64,000 nt of DNA from contig NZ_JBFAPC010000005.1 of NCBI RefSeq assembly GCF_040675535.1, positions 16,717-80,716 on the forward strand, given 5' to 3'. Position numbers and translations under genes: made by a program. This stretch comes from Patulibacter sp040675535 (lineage in GTDB: Bacteria; Actinomycetota; Thermoleophilia; Solirubrobacterales; Solirubrobacteraceae). The notes beneath the pieces are model-generated. The model saw nothing but the letters and a program-made list of their open reading frames with translations, was not told the DNA's origin and searched no databases. Every line of letters begins with the position of its first letter. Positions within the stretch are counted from its first letter, which is position 1. Below are positions 15,761 through 23,569 of the stretch, piece by piece.

Positions 15761-15782
15761 GGTCACCGGTAGTTCACGAGTG
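15761..15782 (+). promoter_or_regulatory. PHO box (PhoP-binding direct repeat)
   Basis: Two adjacent 11-bp direct repeat units, GGTCACCGGTA and GTTCACGAGTG, match the G(G/T)TCAC pattern of actinobacterial PhoP sites, with a weaker third unit starting at 15783. It lies 76 bp before a secreted phosphatase gene, so induction by phosphate limitation is likely. The same bases also form the palindrome GTTCAC-GA-GTGAAC. Confidence 0.65.
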
Positions 15783-15857
15783 AACGACATCTTGGCAGGG
15801 GGTCGCGAAGCAGACTGCCGTCTCGTCATCGAGGTCCAAGAACAGGCGAGGAAGCAC

Positions 15858-17774
15858 ATGTCTTCAGGCAACAGGGTTTCGGGAACGCCACCACGTCGCG
15901 CGACGCGCCGGGGCCGTCGCGCCGCCGCGGGCGCCACGCTGGTGGCGCTGGCCGCGACCGGGGCGATCGGCATCGGGTCGATCACCGGTGCGCAGGCGGC
16001 GGGGTCCACCACGACGTCGGCGATCGTGCTCGGCGTCGGCGCCAACGCGTCGCAGCGCGTCGTGTCGTGGTACGCGTCGGACAACGCGGCGCAGTCGGTG
16101 CAGGTCGTGCCGACCAGCCAGCTGGTCGCCGGCGAGTTCCCGGCGAACCCGACGTCCTACGCGGCGACGCTCACGGCCAACGCCGTCAACGGCGGGTTCA
16201 ACGGGCACGCGACGCTCGACAGCCTCCAGGAGGACACCCAGTACTCCTACCGGGTCGGCACCGACGGGTCCTGGTCCCCGACGTACACGTTCAAGACGCA
16301 CAAGTTCTCCGGCAACTACGACTTCCTGTTCTTCGGCGACCCGCAGATCGGGTCGTCCGGCGACGTCGCCAAGGACGGCGCGGGCTGGCAGGACACCCTC
16401 GAGGTCGCGGCCGCCGCGAACCCGGACGTCGAGCTCTTCGAGTCCGGCGGCGACCAGGTCGAGACCGCGAACACCGAGACGCAGTGGAACGCGTTCTTCG
16501 CGTCCGACCGCCTCCGCCAGTACCCGTTCGCCCCGACCATCGGCAACCACGACGTCGGCGGCAAGGCCTACGAGCAGCACTTCTGGACGCCGAACACCGA
16601 CCGCTCCGCGAACCTCTACCAGGGCAGCCCGGCCAGCCAGTCCGGCGGCGACTACTGGTACATCTTCAAGGGCGTCCTGTTCATCCACCTGAACAGCAAC
16701 GCGTACGCCAACGGCGCCGACGCCGCGCACATCAACTACGTCACGAGCGTGGTGCAGGCCCACAAGGCCGAGGCGAAGCACACCGTCCTCGTCTACCACC
16801 ACTCGATCTACTCGCCGGCCGACCACGCCAACGACGGCGACAACAAGCAGCGCCGCCAGGACTTCCCGACGGCCTTCTCGAACCTGGGCGTCGACCTCGT
16901 CCTGCAGGGCCACGACCACAGCTACTCGCGCAGCTACGCGATCAAGAACGGCCAGAAGGCCAACCCGAACGAGCAGCCCGGCGCCGCCGAGGTCTCCGAG
17001 GGTCCCGGTGGCGTCATCTACGTCACGGCCAACTCCGCGTCGGGCTCGAAGTACTACGACCTGACCACGCCGGTCGCCGGCGAGTACGGGCCGGACCCGC
17101 TGGACCCGACGGGCAAGCGTCACTACGCGAACTCGGTCGAGAACCAGGAGCACGTCCGCACCTACGTGAAGGTGTCGGTGAAGGACGACTCGCTCACCGT
17201 GCAGCAGGTCCGCAGCGGCACGTGCGCCGCGCCGAACGCCGCCGTGGAGCTCAAGAAGGTCCCGTGGTGCGGTCCCGACAGCGGCGCCGGCCCGGCCCAG
17301 CCGGTCGGCTCCGTCGTCGACAAGACGGTCATCTACCGCAACGCCGCCCCGGTCAACGGGTCGGTGCCGGCCACGCTGTCGCTGAAGCTCGACCAGGCGC
17401 CGACGTTCAGCCCCTTCGCGCCCGGCGTCGCCGCGGACTACGCCGCGTCGATGACGGCGAACGTCGTCTCGTCGGCCGGCGACGGCACCCTGTCGGTCGG
17501 TGACCCGAGCACCACCGCCACGGGCCGCCTGGTCAACGGCACCTACAGCCTGGCGCCGCTGCAGGTCAAGGCCAGCAGCCCGGGCGGAGCGGGCGGCGCG
17601 TTCGCGACCGTCCTCGGCTCGGCGTCGCCGACGCCGCTCCTGAACTACTCCGCGCCGGTCAGCAACGACCCGGTCACGGTGCAGTTCCAGCAGCACATCG
17701 GCGCGACCGACCCGCTGCGGACCGGGTCCTACAGCAAGACCCTGGTGTTCACCCTGTCGACGAACACGCCCTAG
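15858..17774 (+). CDS. Secreted purple-acid-phosphatase-like metallophosphoesterase
   Basis: 638 residues. The twin basic N-region (RRATRRGRRAAAG), hydrophobic core and AQA-A cleavage site (about residue 45) indicate export. A fibronectin-like PAP N-domain (VVSWYASDNAAQSVQV, YSYRVGTDGSWSPTYTF) precedes the dinuclear-metal core: FFGDPQIG, ESGGDQVET, TIGNHDVGG, LVYHHSIYSP and LQGHDHSYSR. About 150 C-terminal residues form an added beta-rich domain. It should release phosphate from organic esters outside the cell. ATG 15858 has GAGGAAG upstream. A PHO box at 15761-15782 and a strong stem-loop after the stop bracket it as its own transcription unit. Confidence 0.88.
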   Translation: MSSGNRVSGTPPRRATRRGRRAAAGATLVALAATGAIGIGSITGAQAAGSTTTSAIVLGVGANASQRVVSWYASDNAAQSVQVVPTSQLVAGEFPANPTSYAATLTANAVNGGFNGHATLDSLQEDTQYSYRVGTDGSWSPTYTFKTHKFSGNYDFLFFGDPQIGSSGDVAKDGAGWQDTLEVAAAANPDVELFESGGDQVETANTETQWNAFFASDRLRQYPFAPTIGNHDVGGKAYEQHFWTPNTDRSANLYQGSPASQSGGDYWYIFKGVLFIHLNSNAYANGADAAHINYVTSVVQAHKAEAKHTVLVYHHSIYSPADHANDGDNKQRRQDFPTAFSNLGVDLVLQGHDHSYSRSYAIKNGQKANPNEQPGAAEVSEGPGGVIYVTANSASGSKYYDLTTPVAGEYGPDPLDPTGKRHYANSVENQEHVRTYVKVSVKDDSLTVQQVRSGTCAAPNAAVELKKVPWCGPDSGAGPAQPVGSVVDKTVIYRNAAPVNGSVPATLSLKLDQAPTFSPFAPGVAADYAASMTANVVSSAGDGTLSVGDPSTTATGRLVNGTYSLAPLQVKASSPGGAGGAFATVLGSASPTPLLNYSAPVSNDPVTVQFQQHIGATDPLRTGSYSKTLVFTLSTNTP

Positions 17775-17801
17775 CCGCCGCGAACACGGCACCGCAGGAC
17801 A

Positions 17802-17835
17802 CCGGTGGTGGGCGCTTCGCGGCGCCCACCACCGG
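17802..17835. terminator. Strong stem-loop after the phosphatase gene
   Basis: A perfect 14-bp stem CCGGTGGTGGGCGC / GCGCCCACCACCGG with a 6-nt loop (TTCGCG), 28 bp after the phosphatase stop. There is no T tract, as usual in GC-rich actinobacteria. It should end the phosphatase mRNA or reduce expression of the four genes downstream. Confidence 0.75.
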
Positions 17836-17863
17836 GCCGGGGACCGAGGAGAGAGCACCCCTG

Positions 17864-18907
17864 ATGACGATGACGTTGCACCCGACCACCCTTCGCCCGG
17901 CGCCCGCGCCGCGACCACGCTCCAGCGTGCTGGCGGTCGTGATGCTCTGTGCGGTGGTGTTGAGCGGCGCGGCCGCCCGCCCGGCGTTCGCCGCGGACGA
18001 CGGCGTCCGCTGGACGGTGAAGGCCGCCGCCAACGGGTTCGGCGCCGGCCGCACGGACTACGCCTACACGCTGAGCCCCGGCGGACGACTCGACGATGCC
18101 GTCGAGATCACCAACCAGGGCACCACCGCGCTGCGCCTCGCGATCGGCACCGCCGACGCCACGACCAGCCGCGCCGGCCGCCTCGCCCTCGTTCCCCGTG
18201 GCCCGCGGTCGAAGGACGTCTCCACCTGGGTGCGGTTCGAGCGCGACGAGGTGTCGGTCCCGCCCGACGGGGCCGTCACGGTGCCGTTCACGGTCTCGCC
18301 GCCGAAGGACGCGTCGGCCGGCGACCACGTGGGCGGGATCGTCGCCACGCTCGCGGGCTCCGCCCCGGCCGGCGGGGCCGCTGCCCCGCGAGGCCCCGGG
18401 CTGCCGATCCGCCTGCGCGTCTCGGGAGCGCTGAAGCCGAGCCTCGCGGTCGAGGCCCTGAAGACGCACTACTCCGGGACGGCGAACCCCGTCGGGGCGG
18501 GCGACGCGCGCGTGACGTACAGGATCCGCAACACGGGGAACACGATCCTCTCGGCCCGCCAGTCCGTCTCGGCGTCCGGGCCCTTCGGCAGCTGGTCGCG
18601 CCGCGCCGCGCCGATCGCCGACTCCCCGCCGCTCCTCCCGGGCGGCACCTGGCAGGTCTCGGCGTCGCTGCACGACGTGGCCCCCGCGTTCCGGCAGAGC
18701 GCGACCGTCAGGCTCGTCCCGCTCCTCGCCGACGTGGCCGGCTCGGTCGCCCCGCTGGCCGCCACGACCGCGACGGCGCACGCCGTCGCCGTCCCGTGGA
18801 CCCTGCTGCTCGTGGTGGTCGTCGTGGCGGGCGCCGTCGTCGCGGTGCTCCGCCGACACCGTCGCGCCACCGCGCCGCGGCCCGCCGCCGACGGAGCGGT
18901 CGCATGA
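17864..18907 (+). CDS. Exported DUF916-like membrane-anchored protein
   Basis: 347 residues. A signal peptide (hydrophobic core LAVVMLCAVVLSGAAA, cleavage near AFAADD) is followed by an Ig-like/COP-type beta domain with DAVEITNQGTTALRL and WVRFERDEVSVPPDGAVTVPF, resembling the DUF916 peptidoglycan-side domains that accompany WxL proteins in Firmicutes. A second strand-rich domain contains RIRNTGNTILSARQ. The last 40 residues hold one transmembrane helix (VPWTLLLVVVVVAGAVVAVL) and a basic tail, so it is anchored with both beta domains outside. It is first of four exported proteins; its stop overlaps the next start (ATGA). Confidence 0.7.
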   Translation: MTMTLHPTTLRPAPAPRPRSSVLAVVMLCAVVLSGAAARPAFAADDGVRWTVKAAANGFGAGRTDYAYTLSPGGRLDDAVEITNQGTTALRLAIGTADATTSRAGRLALVPRGPRSKDVSTWVRFERDEVSVPPDGAVTVPFTVSPPKDASAGDHVGGIVATLAGSAPAGGAAAPRGPGLPIRLRVSGALKPSLAVEALKTHYSGTANPVGAGDARVTYRIRNTGNTILSARQSVSASGPFGSWSRRAAPIADSPPLLPGGTWQVSASLHDVAPAFRQSATVRLVPLLADVAGSVAPLAATTATAHAVAVPWTLLLVVVVVAGAVVAVLRRHRRATAPRPAADGAVA

Positions 18908-19953
18908 TCCGGGTCGACCGCGCGCCGCTCCGGCGCCGCTGCCTGCAGGGCGCGGTCCCGCTGCTCGCCGGGCTCGCGCTCGGCGGGACGGCCTCCTCCG
19001 CGTCCGCCGCGGTGGCCGACACCGAGGCGCCTCGCGGCGCCGTGGGCGGCGTCGTCAGCCCGGCCTCCGGCACCTTGCCGCTGACGGTCCGGGCCACGGA
19101 CGCGGGCGTCGGTCTCGCCCGCGTGGAGGCGACCATCGACGGCACCGTCGTCGCGTCGACCGCCCTCGGCGGGGCCGGGTGCCAGGTCCTCCCGCCGGCG
19201 GCCCCCGCGATCGCCCCGCCGCTCGGCGGCTGCCCGGCGGAGGTCGCGGACCTCACGCTGCCGGTCCCCACGACGGCGTTCGCGGACGGCCCGCACCGGC
19301 TCCAGGTGACGGTGACCGACGCGGCCGGCAACGGCGCGACCCTCGTCGACCAGGCGTTGCAGATCGACAACACGCCGCGCAGCCAGCAGACCTCGGCGCA
19401 GCTCACGCTCAGCAGCGGCGGGACGCCCGACGCCCCGGGCGGGTCGACGTCCCCGCCGGACGGATCGGCGCTCGGGCCCGCCGGCAGCGGCGGCACCGGC
19501 GGCGCCGGGACCCCGCCTCCCGGTCGCCGGCCGGCCTGCGCGGCCCCGCGGCTCTCCGTGTTCCTGAGGACGAAGCCGCTGCGGACGACCAAGGGCGGCG
19601 CCCCGGTCGTGCGCCGCAACGTGCACTACCGCTACACCGGGACCCTGACCTGCGCGGTCGGCACCCGGCGCGTGCGCGCGCCGGCCGGCCTGCGGGTCGC
19701 CCTGTTCAGCATCGTCGGCAAGCGGACCGTCCGCAAGCACGGGGTCACGACGCGGTCCAAGGGCTCGCTGTCCGCCGCCCTGGCCTACCCGAGCTCCCGC
19801 GTCGTCCTGTTCCGCTACACGTCCGGCGACGGCACCCGGGCCCGCGTCCGCATCCGGATCGCCGTCGCGCGGCCCGCGAAGCACCGCGCGAAGACGCAGC
19901 CGGCGAAGAAGCGCCCCGCCACGAAGCGCTCCGCGGCCGAGGCGGTGCGCTGA
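18904..19953 (+). CDS. Secreted Ig-like-domain protein of unknown function
   Basis: 349 residues. The signal peptide has a core LAGLALGGTASSASA ending about residue 35. An Ig/fibronectin-like domain follows: LPLTVRATDAGVGLARVEA, DGTVVASTALGG and HRLQVTVTDAAGNG, the pattern of Ig-like repeats that bind carbohydrate or act as spacers. After a Gly/Ser/Pro linker (about 185-215) comes a second beta domain with YRYTGTLTCAVGTRRV. The C-terminus is very basic (KHRAKTQPAKKRPATKR), which could bind wall polymers. ATG 18904 overlaps the upstream stop, so translation is coupled. Function unknown. Confidence 0.7.
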   Translation: MIRVDRAPLRRRCLQGAVPLLAGLALGGTASSASAAVADTEAPRGAVGGVVSPASGTLPLTVRATDAGVGLARVEATIDGTVVASTALGGAGCQVLPPAAPAIAPPLGGCPAEVADLTLPVPTTAFADGPHRLQVTVTDAAGNGATLVDQALQIDNTPRSQQTSAQLTLSSGGTPDAPGGSTSPPDGSALGPAGSGGTGGAGTPPPGRRPACAAPRLSVFLRTKPLRTTKGGAPVVRRNVHYRYTGTLTCAVGTRRVRAPAGLRVALFSIVGKRTVRKHGVTTRSKGSLSAALAYPSSRVVLFRYTSGDGTRARVRIRIAVARPAKHRAKTQPAKKRPATKRSAAEAVR

Positions 19954-20348
19954 TGCGCACGCTCCTGACGGGCCTCGCGGCGCTGGGTGCGACGGCGGTC
20001 CTCGCCGCCGGATCGTCGGCCGCGGACGCCCCGGACGGCGGCGGCGCGCAGGTCGGCGGCTCGGTGCTCAGCACCCTGTCGCTCGACCTCACGCAGACCG
20101 GCTCGACCGTGCGCGTCGTCTCGACGTCGACCGAGCCCGGCTCCGGCCTGAGCGTGACGTCCTTCGACGGCCGCTCCGGGCTGCGCGCCAAGGTCGGCGG
20201 CCGGTACGCCCTCCTGGAGCCGGCGTTCGGACTCCGGCTCGTGACGTGGGACGGCATCCGTTCCGGCCAGGCCACGACGCTGCATCTGAAGTCCGGCTCC
20301 AGCAAGCCGGCGACCGTCCTGGTCACCCTCTCAGCACCCACCCCGTGA
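19953..20348 (+). CDS. Small secreted beta protein
   Basis: 131 residues: signal peptide to about residue 25 (ALGATAVLAAGSSAADA), then a single strand-rich domain (STLSLDLTQTGSTVRVVSTS, RYALLEPAFGLRLVTWDG). The late W-containing strand and its company with a DUF916-like protein recall WxL surface proteins, but the diagnostic WxL repeat is not seen. Its start shares the A of the upstream TGA (TGATG), so it is tightly coupled. No enzymatic residues are recognisable. Confidence 0.65.
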   Translation: MRTLLTGLAALGATAVLAAGSSAADAPDGGGAQVGGSVLSTLSLDLTQTGSTVRVVSTSTEPGSGLSVTSFDGRSGLRAKVGGRYALLEPAFGLRLVTWDGIRSGQATTLHLKSGSSKPATVLVTLSAPTP

Positions 20349-20371
20349 CGACCCCATCCCCTGAGCTGCCC

Positions 20372-21130
20372 ATGAACCGCCTCCTCCTCACCGCCGCCGT
20401 CGCCGCGTCCGCCGCCGCGATGGCCCCGGCCGCCGCGAACGCCGCCGGCGGAGCCCTCTCCGTCAGCCCGGCGATCGTCGAGCACACCGCCGCGCGCGGC
20501 GCGACGACCCCCGTCACGGTCGTCAACAGCACGAACGCACCGCTGAAGATCACCGTCACCCCGCGGCCGTGGGCGCAGTCGCGCAGCACCGGCGCGGTGG
20601 TCCCCGACCGCCACCGCACGCTGCTCTCGCGGCTGAAGGTGAGCGCCCGCACGTTCACGCTGGCGCCCGGCGGCCGGCGGACCGTGACGGTGACGGTCAG
20701 GAGCGTCCCGAAGTCCGGGTCGATCTACGGCGCGGTCGAGACCGTGGGGCTCCCGACCGGCAAGGCGAAGAAGCGCGGCATCACCGCCGCCTACCGCCTG
20801 ATCGGCAGCCTCCGGCTGAACCCGGCGGCGTCCCGGCGCCACCTCACCGTGCACGCCTCGTCGCTGCGACGCAAGGGCAGCGCGCTCCGGCTGCCGGTGA
20901 AGAACACGGGCAACACGATCGGCGCGGTCACGGGCGACGTGCGCATCACGGGCGCCCGCGGCACCCGCGCGGCCACGGTCCGCGCCACCTCGATCGTCCC
21001 GGGCGCGACGGTCGACCTGCCCCTGGGCTCGACGACGGGGCTCCCGAAGGGCACCTACACCGTGAGCGTCGTCCTCGTGAAGCAGGGCCGGACGGTCCTG
21101 CGCTCCAAGCGGACGCTGCGCGTGCGGTAG
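20372..21130 (+). CDS. Secreted two-domain Ig-like protein (chaperone/DUF916-like)
   Basis: 252 residues. Signal peptide with core LLLTAAVAASAAAMAPAAANA, cleaved near residue 25. The mature protein starts LSVSPAIVEHTAARG and VTVVNSTNAPLKITVTPRPWA, the N-terminal strand set of pilus-chaperone-like and DUF916-like domains. A second domain has PVKNTGNTIGAVTGDVRI and ends in strands with VSVVLVKQGRTVL. The motif NTGNTI recurs in the first protein of this operon (residues near 220), so the first and last genes are probably distant paralogues, the last without a membrane anchor. It lies 23 bp after the previous gene. Confidence 0.68.
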   Translation: MNRLLLTAAVAASAAAMAPAAANAAGGALSVSPAIVEHTAARGATTPVTVVNSTNAPLKITVTPRPWAQSRSTGAVVPDRHRTLLSRLKVSARTFTLAPGGRRTVTVTVRSVPKSGSIYGAVETVGLPTGKAKKRGITAAYRLIGSLRLNPAASRRHLTVHASSLRRKGSALRLPVKNTGNTIGAVTGDVRITGARGTRAATVRATSIVPGATVDLPLGSTTGLPKGTYTVSVVLVKQGRTVLRSKRTLRVR

Positions 21131-21189
21131 GCGTCTTGGCCGACGCCCCGCGGCCGCCGGATCGGGCCCCGCGCGCGGGGGAGCGGCAG

Positions 21190-21343
21190 ATCGCGCGGAC
21201 GTGCCCGCCGCGGCGGCGGCTCGGAGTCCGGCCCGACCGCGAGCGATCAGCGCGCGGCGGTGGCCGTCGCTCGCGAGCCGCCGTGCGATCGCGCGGCCGA
21301 GACCGGCCGATGCTCCGGTGATGACGACGGTCCGCGTGGGCAT
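21190..21343 (-). pseudogene. SDR dehydrogenase, N-terminal fragment
   Basis: The minus strand starts MPTRTVVITGASAGLGRAI and continues ARRLASDGHRRALIARGR, the TGxxxGxG cofactor motif of a classical SDR. Identity is lost after about 45 residues. The catalytic Tyr-Lys part is absent, so this is a truncated remnant downstream of hsp20. Confidence 0.6.
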
Positions 21344-21441
21344 GAAGGGCCGACTGCCCACCGGAGCACCGGCCGAAGCCAGGGGCCGTCAGGCGTGCCC
21401 CGGTCCGGGGCGCCCCTCCCAGGCTCCCCGGACCCGGGGCG

Positions 21442-21990
21442 CTACGCGGCCGCGCCCGCCGGCTCCGGCGAACCTCCGCGCGGCGCGCGAGCCGGCGCGC
21501 CCGCGTCCTCGCCGCCGGAGTCGTCGTGGCCGCCGTCGATCGTGCGCGGCGTGCTTCCGACCTGGATCGACACCCGGCGCGGACGCGCCTTCGCCGGCTT
21601 CGGCACCTCGATCTCGAGGACCCCGCGGTCGAACGACGCGGTGATGCCCTCGGGGTCCACGCCCTCGGGCAGGGTCAGGCGCCGCTCGAACGTGCCGTAT
21701 CCGCGCTCGGACCGCACGGTCTCCGCGCCGTCGCGACGGCTCCGCACCCGGGCGCCGCTGAGGGTCAGGACGTCGCCCTCGACGTCGATCGCCACGTCGT
21801 CCGCCGCGACGCCGGGCAGGTCGGCGACGAGCAGGAACGACTCGTCCATCTCCTCCAGGTCCACCGGCGGGATCCAGCGGGCCGTGCTGGTGCTCGAGGC
21901 GCTCGGGCCGACGAACGACGCGAACACCCGGTTGACGTCCTGCTGAAGCGAAGCGACGTCGCGCGCGGGCTCCCAACGAACGATGGCCAT
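21442..21990 (-). CDS. Hsp20/alpha-crystallin small heat-shock protein
   Basis: 182 residues. The alpha-crystallin domain (about 42-145) runs from PPVDLEEMDESFLLVADLPG through DDVAIDVEGDVLTLSGAR to the signature GVLEIEVPKPAKARPRRVSI. An N-terminal arm (RDVASLQQDVNRVF) and a long acidic/Ala-Pro tail flank it. It acts as an ATP-independent holdase that keeps unfolding proteins soluble. ATG 21990 has GGAGG about 8 nt upstream, and a good promoter lies 45-75 bp before it. Its HAIR-like element suggests HspR-type heat control, but this is weak. Confidence 0.9.
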   Translation of the reverse strand: MAIVRWEPARDVASLQQDVNRVFASFVGPSASSTSTARWIPPVDLEEMDESFLLVADLPGVAADDVAIDVEGDVLTLSGARVRSRRDGAETVRSERGYGTFERRLTLPEGVDPEGITASFDRGVLEIEVPKPAKARPRRVSIQVGSTPRTIDGGHDDSGGEDAGAPARAPRGGSPEPAGAAA

Positions 21991-22033
21991 GACTCAAACC
22001 TCCGTAGTTCGAAGAACAGTTCGTGCAACAGCA

Positions 22034-22063
22034 ACGGTAGAAATCTCAGTCGCTCCGTGTCAA
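22034..22063 (-). promoter_or_regulatory. hsp20 promoter with HAIR-like element
   Basis: On the minus strand a perfect -35 TTGACA (22058-22063) is followed after 18 bp by TACCGT (22034-22039). The -35 lies within CTTGACA-N7-ACTGAGA, which resembles the HspR operator CTTGAGT-N7-ACTCAAG in its left half and the ACT of its right half. Confidence 0.5.
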
Positions 22064-22219
22064 GCCTTGATCGGCCGTCGCGCGATCGGACATCCGTTGA
22101 CCGGTCCGAGTCCGGCCCCGCACGTGGACCAGCGTGCCGGGCCGGAGGGCCGCGGAGCGTCGCATGACGCCAGACGATCGCGGGTGGTGCCCAGGCGGCC
22201 GCGGGACCATGATCGTCCC

Positions 22220-23569
22220 ATGCCGTCGATCACCAGCGACACCGACGCCTCGGAGCTCGCGATCCTGCGCCACGGGGAGCGGATCGCCGCCGCCCTTCCG
22301 CGGAGGAGCCACGCACCGAAGGCGATCGTGGAGCGGCGCGTCATGGGCGCCATGATGGACGACGAGGAGCTGCGTGCGGCCGTCTTTCGCTTCGTGGACG
22401 TCCGGCCCGCCTGCCGGACGCGCGCGGACCTCGCGGACCATCTCGCCGAGCTGCTCGACGCCGCCCAGGGGTCGCGCCTCGCGGGTCTCGGCGCGGGCCT
22501 CGCCGGTCGATCGCCGACGCGGACGGCGACGGCGGCCGTCGCGGCCGCGGGCGTCCGGCAGATGGCGCACCGCTTCATCATCGGGGCCGACGCGACCGCC
22601 GCGCTACCCGGCATCGGCGCGCTCTGGGACGGCGGAGCATCCGCGACCGTCGACCTCCTGGGGGAAACGACCGTGACGGAGGCGGAGGCCGAGTCCTACG
22701 CCCGGCGCTGCGAGAGCACGCTCCGTGCGCTCGACGGCGCCGCGCGATCGTGGCCGGCCCGTCCGCGGCTGGAGCACGACGCCGGAGGTGCCATCCCGCG
22801 CGTCAACCTCTCCGTGAAGGTGTCGGCCCTGACACCCGCGATCCGCGCGCACGCCCCCCACCGGGGCGTCCGGGGCGCCGAGGAACGCCTTCGGCGGTTG
22901 CTGCGTGTCGCCCGCGACGTCGGGGCGCACGTCCACGTCGACATGGAGTCGCTCGACACGCGCGAGTCGATCACCGACCTGCTCCTGGCCCTGCTGTCCG
23001 AGGACGAGTTCGCGGACGGGCCCAGCGCGGGCATCGTCCTGCAGGCGTACTTGACGGAGTCGCCGGCCCATCTGGACCGGCTCCTCGACTGGGTCGGACG
23101 AGTCCCGCGGACCGTGCCGTTCACGGTCCGCCTGGTCAAGGGCGCCTACTGGGACCACGAGGTGATCCAGGCCACCCAGCACGGGTGGCCGGTCCCCGTG
23201 TTCCAGGACCGCCGGGCCTGCGATCGCAACTTCGAGACACTGACCCGACGCCTCGTCGACGCGTCGACCTCCGGTCGCGTCCGCGCGGCGATCGCGTCCC
23301 ACAACCTGCGCTCGATCGCCCACGCGGTCAGCTACGCGGAGCGCCGTTCCGCGGACATCGAGCTGCAGGTCCTGCGCGGGCTGGGCGACGACACGATGCG
23401 GGCGCTCGTGAGGACCGGGCACCGCGTGCGCTGCTACTGCCCGGTCGGCGACCTCGTCGCCGGCATGGCCTATCTCGTCCGCCGCCTGCTCGAGAACACC
23501 AGCAACGACTCGTTCCTCGGTGCCCAGGCCAAGGGCGCCGACACCCACACCCTCCTGGAGACGCCATGA
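22220..23569 (+). CDS. putA: Proline dehydrogenase
   Basis: 449 residues, the FAD-dependent PRODH half of proline catabolism (L-proline to pyrroline-5-carboxylate). The TIM barrel shows RVNLSVKVSAL, VHVDMESLDTRE, GIVLQAYLTESPAHLDRLLDW, FTVRLVKGAYWDHEV, the substrate and flavin contacts IASHNLRSIAHA, and the closing RVRCYCPVGDLVAGMAYLVRRLLENTSN with the proline-binding Arg-Arg pair. ATG 22220 lies 6 nt after a CATGAT box, so the message may be leaderless. The next gene overlaps its stop. The length, longer than monofunctional Bacillus enzymes, matches the PutA catalytic module. Confidence 0.9.
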   Translation: MPSITSDTDASELAILRHGERIAAALPRRSHAPKAIVERRVMGAMMDDEELRAAVFRFVDVRPACRTRADLADHLAELLDAAQGSRLAGLGAGLAGRSPTRTATAAVAAAGVRQMAHRFIIGADATAALPGIGALWDGGASATVDLLGETTVTEAEAESYARRCESTLRALDGAARSWPARPRLEHDAGGAIPRVNLSVKVSALTPAIRAHAPHRGVRGAEERLRRLLRVARDVGAHVHVDMESLDTRESITDLLLALLSEDEFADGPSAGIVLQAYLTESPAHLDRLLDWVGRVPRTVPFTVRLVKGAYWDHEVIQATQHGWPVPVFQDRRACDRNFETLTRRLVDASTSGRVRAAIASHNLRSIAHAVSYAERRSADIELQVLRGLGDDTMRALVRTGHRVRCYCPVGDLVAGMAYLVRRLLENTSNDSFLGAQAKGADTHTLLETP

